Source of the DNA: Maritimibacter dapengensis
GTDB lineage: Bacteria > Pseudomonadota > Alphaproteobacteria > Rhodobacterales > Rhodobacteraceae
DNA: 64,000 nucleotides
Reading direction: 5' to 3'
NCBI RefSeq assembly: GCF_019218265.1
Contig: NZ_JAHUZE010000006.1
Coordinates: forward strand, 1-64,000
In this document: piece after piece, positions 8,501 through 16,534 of the stretch
Layout: the number at the start of each line of letters is the position of its first letter
Position numbering within the stretch: position 1 is the first letter of the stretch
Position numbers and translations under genes: made by a program
Notes under the pieces: generated by a model
The model's database searches: none
Told to the model about the DNA's origin: nothing
What the model saw: only the letters and a program-made list of their open reading frames with translations

Positions 8501-9385
8501 CTACTCGGCGGCCATCCGGTCGGCCTGCGCGGTGCGGGCCATGATGTAGTCAACAGCCTTCTGCGCCTCGGACGCGGCGCGGAAAATCGCGCGGCTGTCT
8601 TCTTTCATCGCCTCCAGCCATCCTTCGACATAGGCCGCGCTCTGATCGAATTCAGGCTCGACACTGATCTGCGCGCACAACATGCAGTTGCCAATCTCCG
8701 CGACCAGCTCCTCGAAGGCGTAGGCCTTGCGGTCATTGAACCGGCCCAAGCGGTCCAGCCGCTTTGTCGCCCCTGTCCAGTGGGTCAGCTCATGCGCCAA
8801 GGTGCCGTAGTATCCTGCGGTCCGATGAAACGTGCCAATCGGCGGCATGTGAATCCGGTCGGTCTTGATGTTGTAATAGGCGCGCGGCTCCTCGGTCACG
8901 TCGATCTGCGCGCCGGTCGCGGCAAAGAAGGCCTCCAGCGCCGGGTCGGCCACGGTGCCCAGATCACGGGGCGGATCGGGCAGGATGTAGAATTCAGCGG
9001 GCAAGCCCTCGATCTGGTCCGCATTGAACACACGATAGGCCTTGGCATAGGGGATCTGACGTTCCTCGCCGTTCTCGTCCTCGCGCTCGACGGTGCCGTA
9101 TTTCACTACGGTCGCGGATTTCTCGCCCTTGCGGACATGGCCCCCAAGCTGCTTGGCCTGATTGAACGTCATCCAGCGGGCTGAGCTGTAATCCCTGGCC
9201 ATCGCCGTGGCCCAAAGCATCAGGATATTGATGCCCCGATAAGCCTCGCCGTTGAACCGTTCCGGCAAGCTGACCGATACCCCGCCACCGGTCCACGGCT
9301 TGCGCCAGGGCGGCGTTCCCGCCTCGATCTGCGCAATGATCTGATTGGTGACATGCGAATAAACGTCAAACTTCTCTGCGGTCAT
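8501..9385 (-). CDS. ardC: ArdC-like antirestriction protein
   Basis: A 294-residue protein with the N-terminal ArdC ssDNA-binding domain (FDVYSHVTNQIIAQIEAGTPP, PWRKPW, then YRGINILML) and a C-terminal zincin-like metallopeptidase domain with HELTHW at residues 197-202 and a downstream Glu (EELVAEIG) as third ligand. ArdC homologues are carried by conjugative plasmids and protect incoming DNA from host restriction. Convergent to the restriction operon, it may also protect against the island's own nucleases. It has its own downstream terminator. Confidence 0.9.
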   Translation of the reverse strand: MTAEKFDVYSHVTNQIIAQIEAGTPPWRKPWTGGGVSVSLPERFNGEAYRGINILMLWATAMARDYSSARWMTFNQAKQLGGHVRKGEKSATVVKYGTVEREDENGEERQIPYAKAYRVFNADQIEGLPAEFYILPDPPRDLGTVADPALEAFFAATGAQIDVTEEPRAYYNIKTDRIHMPPIGTFHRTAGYYGTLAHELTHWTGATKRLDRLGRFNDRKAYAFEELVAEIGNCMLCAQISVEPEFDQSAAYVEGWLEAMKEDSRAIFRAASEAQKAVDYIMARTAQADRMAAE

Positions 9386-9755
9386 TTGTGACCCTCCTTA
9401 AAGTGACGCGGGCCGGGTCTCTTCCCCTTTCCGCCGATGGGCGGGCCTTCCCTCTCTGTTGTCTGGAATGCCCATGCATTCCGGACGGCAGAGCAGGTAA
9501 GGGCAAAGCCCGTCCTGCGGCCTGGCGGGGCCGTGACAACCGGGTGGAGGGCGTGAATTTGGGAGGGAACCGCGCGCCTGCGCGTGGGAGGAACCGGAAT
9601 TCTCGACCGGAACCGACGCCGCAGGCGGCGCTTGCCGGTTTTCTCGGACCTGCCGGGATGGCAGGCGGATCAACAGGATTGGAAACTGTCAGGGTTGGGG
9701 TGAGCGGGCGTCAGCCCGTCGATCCTCGGCCCTGCCTATCGCTCAAGGCGAGACC
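9386..9755. other. intergenic region with no recognisable gene
   Basis: This 370-bp GC-rich stretch between ardC and the Tn3 left end holds no convincing gene. The rightward reading frame across it lacks a start signal and any recognised domain. It must contain the ardC promoter, read leftward; no clear -35/-10 pair was found. Confidence 0.5.
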
Positions 9756-9800
9756 GGGGTCACTGCATAAAAGTGACATTATTGTCCGGCTCGTGCGAAC
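9756..9800 (+). repeat. Tn3 left terminal inverted repeat
   Basis: 45 bp, starting GGGGTCACTGCATAAAAG and ending GTCCGGCTCGTGCGAAC. It matches the reverse complement of 13504-13548 except for A/G and T/C changes. It begins with the GGGG typical of Tn3-family ends, and the transposase gene ends 12 bp inside it. Confidence 0.93.
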
Positions 9801-9811
9801 GAACCGGGAAC

Positions 9812-12787
9812 TCATGCGGCATCGCGAAGATCATTTTTCCGAAGGGGCCTGAGGCGATCTGGGCTGAGCGGCGGGTTCATGTTCCACAGATAGTCGCCAG
9901 TCAATCCGACATGTGCCCAGCCAAGCGGCGCGATGTGTTTGATGATGTCATTTGGGATGGCAACGCCGTCTTTCCTCAGATCAGTGATTGAGGCTTCCAG
10001 ATATTTTGTATTCCACAGGATGATAGCGGCGACCAGGAAGTTGAGGCCGGACGCTTTGTGTATCTGATGCTCATAACTGCGGTCACGCATTTCACCGAGT
10101 TGGTTGAAGAAGACCCCGCGTGCAAGGGCGTTTCGAGCCTCGCCCCTGGCCAGGCTTGCGCTGGTTCTTTTCCGCAATTCCAGGCTGCGCATCCATTCCA
10201 GTGCAAAGAGGGTCCGCTCCAATCGCCCCAATTCGCGCAAGGCAATTGCGAGTCCGTTTTGCCTGGGATATGCGGACAAGCTTTTCAAGATCGCCGATGC
10301 GGTGGTGGTCCCGGCCTTGATGGAGGTCGCCAGCCTGAGGATCTCGGGCCAATTGTCGATAATGTGAGCGACCTTGATGGTGCCGCCGATGAAGGGCGTC
10401 ATGATGGCCGGGGGCTTCATTCCAGGCAGAAGATACAATTTGCGATCCTTGAAGTTTCGCAAGCGTGGCGCGAAGCGGAATCCCAAAAGGTAACACAATG
10501 CAAAGACGTGATCCGTCGCGCCGCCAGTGTCCACATGATGCTCTTCGATTGCGACACCCGATTGGTGGCGAAGCAGACCATCCAAAACGAAGGGTGCTTC
10601 GCTTTCTGTGGCGGTGATGACGGTCGAGTGGAACGGGCTGAACTGGTCGGAGATGTGGGTGTAGAATTTGAGGCCCGGGGTGCGCCCGTATTTCGCGTTG
10701 ATGTCTGCAGAGGCTTCACCGCGGCCACCAGCCCGGAAGAACTGCCCATCTGAGGAAGACGTCATGCCGTCCCCCCAGAGCTTGGCCAGCGGGAGATCGC
10801 GCTGCATGTCGACCAAACAGGCCAGGGCAGTTGAATAGGTCTCCTCGCGCAAATGCCAGTCGTGCGCCCATGCGATCTGCCGGGCGGACAGATTGTGAGT
10901 TGCTGCCGCCATGCGGGACACACTCAGATTGACCCCGTCGGCAAGGACAGCGGCAAACAGCGCCTTTTGATCTTCCGCCGGTCTGCCCGAGCGATAATGG
11001 GTGAAGCAATCCGCAAAACCGGTCCAGGCGTTCACTTCCGTCAGCAGGTCGGGGATCTTGATTTGTGGCAATTGCCCATAGACCAGTCGGCTCATGGCCG
11101 TGGCGGCGTCGGGTGTTTCGTCTTTGACCGGGGTGATGCTCAGGGTGCCACCCTGAATGGCGGCATCCGGCAACGTCCCAGCTTCGGCCCGGGCCGCGAC
11201 AACGGCCATGGCCTCCTCAATCTGCAGTTGCCGCTCTGCAAGATAGGTTTCTGCATCCGCCGCGGCGGCGATCGGCAATGATCCCTCGGTACGCAATATC
11301 TCGAAGGTGGCCTTGGGGATGAGCCGATCATCGAAGTTGCGGCGCTGCCGGCTTCCTTCGACCCAGACATCTCCTGCCCGAAGCCGATCGCGCAATTCGA
11401 AGTAGACGCAAAGCTCGTATGCGCGCCGGTTGACCTCCCCCGGTGCCGGAAAGACAAACGGGCGCCAGGCCTTCCGGATGAACCCGGTCGGCGGGTTGTC
11501 GGGCAGGCTGCGCTTGTTCGTCTCATACATAACGCGCAAAAGATCGACCGCGCGCAGAAGGCTGGCGGCACTGGCCGCTCCTTTGAAGGTCAAGCCCCTT
11601 AATATCATGGGCGCAAATTGGCGGGCTGTCTGATATTTTCCGATGAGCTCCGAGTATTTGTCGGGCTTTCCGTCTCCCAGGGCAGTCTCAATTGCGGCCG
11701 TCGCACTCTCGATCTCATCCCAATTGGCCGTGTCCAGCATCCCGTTGAGATCGCCGGTTTGCAGGCGCGCTGTCAGAGCCTCACGGCAGAAGGTTTTGAG
11801 AGACTGCAAGGGGCGGATGATGTCCATCAGGAGCTGGGATGCTTTGTCGGAACTTTGCTGTTCCGCCTTTCGAAAGCTCCGACCCAGCAATTTATCGAAC
11901 ATATCCAATGCAAGGTCGGTGAGCTGTTCTTCCAGCCGCAAACAGGCGGCCGACAATACAGCCCATAGCCGGGGCAAGGCCATACGCCGCAGGTTTTGCA
12001 CCGTGATCCGCAAGCCTTCGCCGGCCAGACTGTCGAGCGCCGATGTCGAGATGTTCTGACGCAAACTGGTGGGCAAGCCGATCTCCCGAACCACCATCAG
12101 GCGATCCAGAACAGCCTTGATGGATTTGGCCGAGGCTGATTTGGGTGCTGCTTTCAGCCAGCTCAGCATCGACACCTCGCCCGATTCAGGTGGCGCAATC
12201 AATGCACGCAGGGCGTCGTGGTGATCCGGATGCAGGTCCCGGGTCAGAGCGGAAATCCTGACATTTTCCGCACGCCGGATCGCGTGCCTGACAATCAGTT
12301 CAACGGTACGTCGCGCCGGGACCAGAATACGCCGGCGCCTCAGTTCTTCAATCAACGAGATCGCCAAAGGCTCGGCCCGCAGGTCTTCTCCGGCAGATGG
12401 TGTCAGCCAATGAACAAGTTCCCGCACGAGGGATCTTGTGAAGGCCCGATAGCCGAACCGGGCCATGATTTGCGCGATATGTTCGCGTCGCGTTTGCGGG
12501 CGTCGATCATAGACCGCCAGATCGGAAGCGCTGGCATCAACCTGATCTGCAAGAAAGGCCAGCATCACGTCGTTGGGCTGTTCTCCAACCTCGCGAACCC
12601 GCCCGGGATGGCGCATGTAAGCCAATGATACGGCATAGCCCAGACGGGCGGCAGCGGTTCGTTTTCTGGCGACCGCCTCGATCTCATCCGGGGTGAGCGT
12701 ACAATACATCGCAACCTCTCGATCCTCCAAAGGCGGCGCCATCAACCGAGACCAAAAACTTGCCGTCAATATTTGTCGCCGTGCCAT
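9812..12787 (-). CDS. tnpA: Tn3-family transposase
   Basis: A full-length DDE transposase (991 residues, usual for the family) for replicative transposition. The N-terminus MARRQILT and the DUF4158-like segment (LGYAVSLAYMRHPGR) are typical. The C-terminal catalytic domain shows DGQFFRAGG (first Asp), VDTGGATDHVFAL (second Asp) and the conserved block GVFFNQLGEMRDRSYE with the Glu region, ending in NFLVAAIILWNTKYL. It is transcribed away from tnpR across the res region, which probably carries both promoters under TnpR repression. Confidence 0.96.
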   Translation of the reverse strand: MARRQILTASFWSRLMAPPLEDREVAMYCTLTPDEIEAVARKRTAAARLGYAVSLAYMRHPGRVREVGEQPNDVMLAFLADQVDASASDLAVYDRRPQTRREHIAQIMARFGYRAFTRSLVRELVHWLTPSAGEDLRAEPLAISLIEELRRRRILVPARRTVELIVRHAIRRAENVRISALTRDLHPDHHDALRALIAPPESGEVSMLSWLKAAPKSASAKSIKAVLDRLMVVREIGLPTSLRQNISTSALDSLAGEGLRITVQNLRRMALPRLWAVLSAACLRLEEQLTDLALDMFDKLLGRSFRKAEQQSSDKASQLLMDIIRPLQSLKTFCREALTARLQTGDLNGMLDTANWDEIESATAAIETALGDGKPDKYSELIGKYQTARQFAPMILRGLTFKGAASAASLLRAVDLLRVMYETNKRSLPDNPPTGFIRKAWRPFVFPAPGEVNRRAYELCVYFELRDRLRAGDVWVEGSRQRRNFDDRLIPKATFEILRTEGSLPIAAAADAETYLAERQLQIEEAMAVVAARAEAGTLPDAAIQGGTLSITPVKDETPDAATAMSRLVYGQLPQIKIPDLLTEVNAWTGFADCFTHYRSGRPAEDQKALFAAVLADGVNLSVSRMAAATHNLSARQIAWAHDWHLREETYSTALACLVDMQRDLPLAKLWGDGMTSSSDGQFFRAGGRGEASADINAKYGRTPGLKFYTHISDQFSPFHSTVITATESEAPFVLDGLLRHQSGVAIEEHHVDTGGATDHVFALCYLLGFRFAPRLRNFKDRKLYLLPGMKPPAIMTPFIGGTIKVAHIIDNWPEILRLATSIKAGTTTASAILKSLSAYPRQNGLAIALRELGRLERTLFALEWMRSLELRKRTSASLARGEARNALARGVFFNQLGEMRDRSYEHQIHKASGLNFLVAAIILWNTKYLEASITDLRKDGVAIPNDIIKHIAPLGWAHVGLTGDYLWNMNPPLSPDRLRPLRKNDLRDAA

Positions 12788-12921
12788 TTAATATCCTTCT
12801 CCCGTTCATGTCCGAGAAACGCTCGTTTGGCGGAACGTCCCGTTCCGTCCGCCAATATGGCTTGACAACGGGAAGTCGGACAAGTTGATTTAAGGACGGG
12901 AAAACGGACAGGACTGCCTCA
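12788..12921. promoter_or_regulatory. res site / divergent promoter region of the Tn3 element
   Basis: 134 bp between divergent tnpA and tnpR. It contains nested dyads: TTGGCGGA (12827-12834) / TCCGCCAA (12848-12855), with GGAACG / CGTTCC (12832-12837, 12841-12846) inside, plus repeated GTCCG and CGGAC elements towards tnpR. Position and dyads fit resolvase subsites overlapping the promoters of both genes. Confidence 0.7.
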
Positions 12922-13482
12922 ATGGCTCTGATCGGATATGCGCGGGTCTCGACAACAGACCAAAAGCTGGAACCGCAGGTGGATGCGCTCAAAGCCGCAG
13001 GCTGCGAAACCGTGTTTGAAGACGTCATCTCCGGTGCCAAAGCAGACCGCCCAGGCCTGAATGATGCTCTGGCCTTTCTGCGCAAGGGCGACACGCTTGT
13101 GGTCTGGAAACTCGACCGTCTTGGCCGCTCAATGAAGCACCTGGTCGAAACGGTTACAAATCTCGGAGACCGTGGCGTTGGCTTCAAATCTCTGACCGAA
13201 GGCGTGGACACAACCACCACCGGCGGCACTTTGGTCTTCCACCTATTCGGGGCGCTGGCCCAGTTCGAACGTGACCTCATAATCGAGCGCACGCAGGCCG
13301 GATTGAAGGCCGCCGCAACGCGCGGCAGAAAAGGCGGGCGCAAGCCAGTCGTCACGCCCAAGAAGCTGGAGCAAGCCAGAGCCTATATCGGTGATGGATT
13401 GACGGTCCGCGAGGCCGCAGCGCGCCTCAAAATCAGTAAAACAAGCCTCTATAACGCCCTCAGAGACCAGAAATCCGACTGA
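12922..13482 (+). CDS. tnpR: Tn3 resolvase
   Basis: Serine recombinase of 186 residues that resolves transposition cointegrates at res. Catalytic Ser is in MALIGYARVSTTDQ, the arginine motif in VVWKLDRLGRSMKHL, the E-helix in FERDLIIERTQAG, and a C-terminal HTH in LTVREAAARLKISKTSLYNAL. It is intact and of typical length. A start at 12922 places it right after the res dyads. Confidence 0.95.
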   Translation: MALIGYARVSTTDQKLEPQVDALKAAGCETVFEDVISGAKADRPGLNDALAFLRKGDTLVVWKLDRLGRSMKHLVETVTNLGDRGVGFKSLTEGVDTTTTGGTLVFHLFGALAQFERDLIIERTQAGLKAAATRGRKGGRKPVVTPKKLEQARAYIGDGLTVREAAARLKISKTSLYNALRDQKSD

Positions 13483-14426
13483 AACCTGAAGTGTTCCCGT
13501 AAAGTTCGCGCGAGCCGGACAATAACGTCACTTTTATGCAGTGACCCCAATTCTTCGGCCGTTTCCGGAAACTCGAGCGCCGCGGAGTTTGACCCTCGCA
13601 CCAACTCGTATCGTGAATTCCAGCGACGCACCTCGGCCGCGTTCCACCCGTTCATGACCAGAATGATCGCGGCGATCATCAGCATCGAGGACGGGACCCA
13701 GATCGTGTAGCCACCCATGGTTTCGTCGGACAGGGGATCGAGAAACCCGGTTCCCGCCGTTTGGTAGGAGGCATAGAGGCTCACCTCTTTGAGTGTCGTC
13801 AAGGAACCCAGAAAAATGTTTGAAACGATCACCGCGAAACCGGAGATCAGCCTTGCGCCGCGCCTCGCGCCCTCAGGGGGATCTCTCGGGTCGAAGAGCA
13901 TGCCGAAATACCAGATCCCTGCCAGCACCATCGCAAAATGGGCGAACACCTCGATCGCCGCGATGCGCTGAGCAAGTCCGTAAAGCACTGGAATCTGCCA
14001 GATAAAGAGCGATGTGATGAGCGCGGCAGTGGCGGTTACCGGATGTGCCAAGAACCGAAATGCAAAAGATTTTCCAAGAGCGCCGAGGTATCGACGCCAC
14101 CGTCTGTTCAAACCGGCTTGCAATAATCGCCACGGCTGAGAGACCGCGAAGAGTAGTGGTCCTGCAAGGCGGAGGAGAAGGTGCTCCACTTGGTGCACCG
14201 AAAAGAGGCTATGCCCCAACGAAGCCAGAGGCGCATTTGTGGCCGCGAGAATGCAGGTCAAGCCAGCGAGGAACAGGGCTTGCCGCCACATAGACACCGT
14301 CCCGCGAATGCGAGCGGATCGCACTAGGCCGCGCATGTAGACCCATGCGGCCAAGCTGACGGAAACAAGGGACACTGGCGAAATCGCATACCCAAACGGG
14401 TCGAAAAGGAGGAAGTAAGTGATCAT
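13449..14426 (-). CDS. ctaG: caa3-type cytochrome oxidase assembly protein (CtaG-like), 3' end replaced by Tn3
   Basis: Polytopic membrane protein of the COG3336/Bacillus CtaG type, implicated in copper-dependent assembly of cytochrome oxidase. About seven membrane segments are visible. Conserved His residues lie in SVHQVEHLLLRLAG (about 78-91), an FAHF segment, and further TM helices. Native sequence ends near TAEEL; from 13548 the frame continues through the Tn3 right end and antisense tnpR, adding about 32 foreign residues. The membrane core is retained, so it may still function. Last gene of the 13-gene leftward operon, it overlaps the acylase stop by 4 bp. Confidence 0.8.
   Translation of the reverse strand: MITYFLLFDPFGYAISPVSLVSVSLAAWVYMRGLVRSARIRGTVSMWRQALFLAGLTCILAATNAPLASLGHSLFSVHQVEHLLLRLAGPLLFAVSQPWRLLQAGLNRRWRRYLGALGKSFAFRFLAHPVTATAALITSLFIWQIPVLYGLAQRIAAIEVFAHFAMVLAGIWYFGMLFDPRDPPEGARRGARLISGFAVIVSNIFLGSLTTLKEVSLYASYQTAGTGFLDPLSDETMGGYTIWVPSSMLMIAAIILVMNGWNAAEVRRWNSRYELVRGSNSAALEFPETAEELGSLHKSDVIVRLARTLREHFRFQSDFWSLRAL
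13504..13548 (-). repeat. Tn3 right terminal inverted repeat
   Basis: Reverse complement of the left repeat with two mismatches over 45 bp, ending at 13548. It lies inside the reading frame of the leftward ctaG-like gene and encodes that protein's new C-terminal residues. Confidence 0.93.
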
Positions 14427-16342
14427 CGGCTCCTGTCATTTTGTATTGTCGGCGTATCGACGGATACCGGTGAAAGTCGGGATGTTCCCACAGCGCCACC
14501 CCGGGCCAAGGACAGATCAGTGGACATCGTGAGATATTTGCCCTGCATCCACATGAGAAAAAGGTTTTCATAGAAACGTGAGAGCGGGTGGCCGGACTGA
14601 CCGGCTGGCGCGATGAAATAGGATCCGGCTTCTTCCGAAAACGACATGACCGCCTGAAAATTGGTGCCCGCGCTGGCCGCGAAGGGGCGGTCATTGTCAG
14701 AAGAGAACAGCGTTGCAATCAGTGTGTATGGATCGCCCGAAGATGGGGCTTCGAGAGACAGCAGATCGCTGATGATCCCACTCGATCGGATTGGCGCCCA
14801 CCCCATATTCAAAGCGTGTGCTTCGCCCCAGACCCAATCTGACGGATCGGGTCCGTAGCGGTCGACAAGCCAGCCGATGGCATCATCCAGGGCCGCACGA
14901 ACCTGATCCTGGCAGGTCTCGATGCGGGTGGACGGGCGGATGTCGCACCAGATTGCGCTCCCTCCGCGATCTGAAAGCACCGCAAATAGGATATCGGCAT
15001 TTGGCCTGGCCCAGACCGTTGTCGCGGATGGAAATTCATCCTGAAGTATCCGTTTTTGCAACGCGCGCGCCCAGGCCCAGAACACGAGCGGTTCCGGTGA
15101 AAAGCGATCCATGTCGCCATTCCATTGGGCAAGTTGACCCAGAATATCGCCGCGAAGCTCATCTGCGCGGTTCTCTTTGAGAGCGCCTGCGGAACCCACG
15201 AACCAGAGCTCTTTTGCCATTATAGGAAGAAGCGCCCGCGCGGCAGTGCTGACCGTGTCGCGCTGCGCCGCAATCGCGCCCTCGACCGAGAATATCGGTT
15301 GCCGCACATCAAGAGCTGCCAGACGGGCGTCTCGAAACGATAAAGGCGTTTCGACCTCCCTGTCAGGCCAGCGAGCAAAGATTTCTCGGCCGATGGCAAG
15401 AATCTCCAATCCGGCTGGTGCCAGGTTCATGCTTGCGTCCATAGCATCGTTCACATCGGCGGACCGCGCCAGACGGTCAAGCATCATCAGAAAATTGCCG
15501 GCCTTGGCAGCGGTGGGACTCACTGGCTCTTTAAGGGCAGTCAGTGACAGAGATCGGAACGCCCAAGCGACGCGTTCGCTGCGACCGACGACAATGAAGG
15601 GCACACCCGGCATTGTAGCCCCAATCGCGGCTCCGGTCGGGAGTTGAATATCCGCCAGGTACCATTCAGAAGGCAGCGATAAGGGGCCACGTATATCGGC
15701 GGCGAGAATTGGTGCTCCCGAAGCTGTTCTGTCTCCAGGCAACGCCCAAGCATCGAGGCTGACCTTGGGCGAGGTCACAAACAGCTCGGGCAAAAGAGGT
15801 CGATCTGACAAGCCGGACAGGTCACTCTGGCGTCTCTCGGGTTGAAGATCGTTCAGAAACGCTTGGACAAGTCTGAGACTATCGACGGGTCTCCAGGCAG
15901 CGATCATTCTCTCATCCGCGATCAACAGATCGGGTGAGCCTCTGCCGCGCCCGCCTTCGGATACCAGACCAAGCCACGCGTTGACACCTGCGGCATATGC
16001 GTCGAGCGCTTGGGCTGTCGAAGGCTCGACTTCGATCGTCTGGTCAAGTGGCAACAAGGCTTGCGCTGCCCGCCTTGCCCTCAATAACTGGCCAAGCCTG
16101 TCCTGAGCGTGAACGAAACCAAGCGCGAAATAGGCGTCCGCAGCGGAGTCTGCAGAAATGTGCGGTATGGCCGCAGCATCTCGCAGAATATCGACTGGAC
16201 CTTCGATTCCCGCAACACTGAAATCCTCGTCATAGTCGGGGACGGAGGCGCGCAAAAGAAAGTAGACGACACCGGATACGGCCAGTCCTGATGCAAAAAT
16301 CGCCAGGAGCAAGTACAGTAATATGTTGAACAGTCGTTTCAA
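14423..16342 (-). CDS. penicillin acylase family Ntn-hydrolase
   Basis: A 639-residue precursor with an N-terminal signal anchor (residues 3-30) and a typical alpha chain (IPHISADSAADAYFALGFVHAQDRL). The probable autocleavage site is at VSLDAWALPGDRTASGAPIL with Ser195 as nucleophile. The usual GSN context is VSL here, so processing could differ. Family members hydrolyse amides: beta-lactams, acyl-homoserine lactones or acylated amines. Exported in an operon with lnt, lspA and ctaG, its substrate may be an acylated envelope or signal molecule; that is inference. Confidence 0.85.
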   Translation of the reverse strand: MKRLFNILLYLLLAIFASGLAVSGVVYFLLRASVPDYDEDFSVAGIEGPVDILRDAAAIPHISADSAADAYFALGFVHAQDRLGQLLRARRAAQALLPLDQTIEVEPSTAQALDAYAAGVNAWLGLVSEGGRGRGSPDLLIADERMIAAWRPVDSLRLVQAFLNDLQPERRQSDLSGLSDRPLLPELFVTSPKVSLDAWALPGDRTASGAPILAADIRGPLSLPSEWYLADIQLPTGAAIGATMPGVPFIVVGRSERVAWAFRSLSLTALKEPVSPTAAKAGNFLMMLDRLARSADVNDAMDASMNLAPAGLEILAIGREIFARWPDREVETPLSFRDARLAALDVRQPIFSVEGAIAAQRDTVSTAARALLPIMAKELWFVGSAGALKENRADELRGDILGQLAQWNGDMDRFSPEPLVFWAWARALQKRILQDEFPSATTVWARPNADILFAVLSDRGGSAIWCDIRPSTRIETCQDQVRAALDDAIGWLVDRYGPDPSDWVWGEAHALNMGWAPIRSSGIISDLLSLEAPSSGDPYTLIATLFSSDNDRPFAASAGTNFQAVMSFSEEAGSYFIAPAGQSGHPLSRFYENLFLMWMQGKYLTMSTDLSLARGGAVGTSRLSPVSVDTPTIQNDRSR

Positions 16343-16366
16343 TTCGTTGCCGGTGCCAAAGCATTC

Positions 16367-16534
16367 TCAAGACGTGATGCGCAAGAGGATCACCGAGGCG
16401 AAAAAAGCGAGTAGGCCGAAAGCAATACCGAAGCCTGTCGCGTATTGAAGTATATCCAGGCGGTTCCCTTTCCGCCGTTGCGCCAGGTAGCCACCCCAGA
16501 GCGCCCCTCCGACAAAGCCTGCGAGCACCAGCAT
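16367..16534 (-). CDS. small two-helix membrane protein, unknown
   Basis: A 55-residue protein starting at ATG 16534, chosen because GGAGGA lies 6 bases upstream and the ATG overlaps the lnt stop (TGATG). Two hydrophobic helices (MLVLAGFVGGALWGGYLA and a C-terminal one) flank a basic loop QRRKGNRLD. No family recognised. Tight coupling between lnt and the acylase gene supports a real gene. Confidence 0.6.
   Translation of the reverse strand: MLVLAGFVGGALWGGYLAQRRKGNRLDILQYATGFGIAFGLLAFFASVILLRITS

Larger units (their letters stand above)
9756..13548. mobile_element. Tn3-family transposon, complete (3793 bp)
   Basis: Bounded by 45-bp inverted repeats starting GGGGTCACTGCATAAAAG that differ at only two positions. 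It contains tnpA (minus), a res region and tnpR (plus) and no cargo genes. The flanking five bases differ (agacc on the left, aattc on the right), so no target duplication remains. The right end lies within the 3' part of a ctaG-like gene. Intact genes and near-perfect ends suggest it could still be active. Confidence 0.93.

Noticed and set aside
9388-9852. 154-codon frame between ardC and Tn3
   Set aside because: Low-complexity basic sequence that runs through the Tn3 inverted repeat; no start signal or family.
9751-13553. 5-bp target-site duplication of the Tn3 element
   Set aside because: Flanks agacc and aattc do not match.
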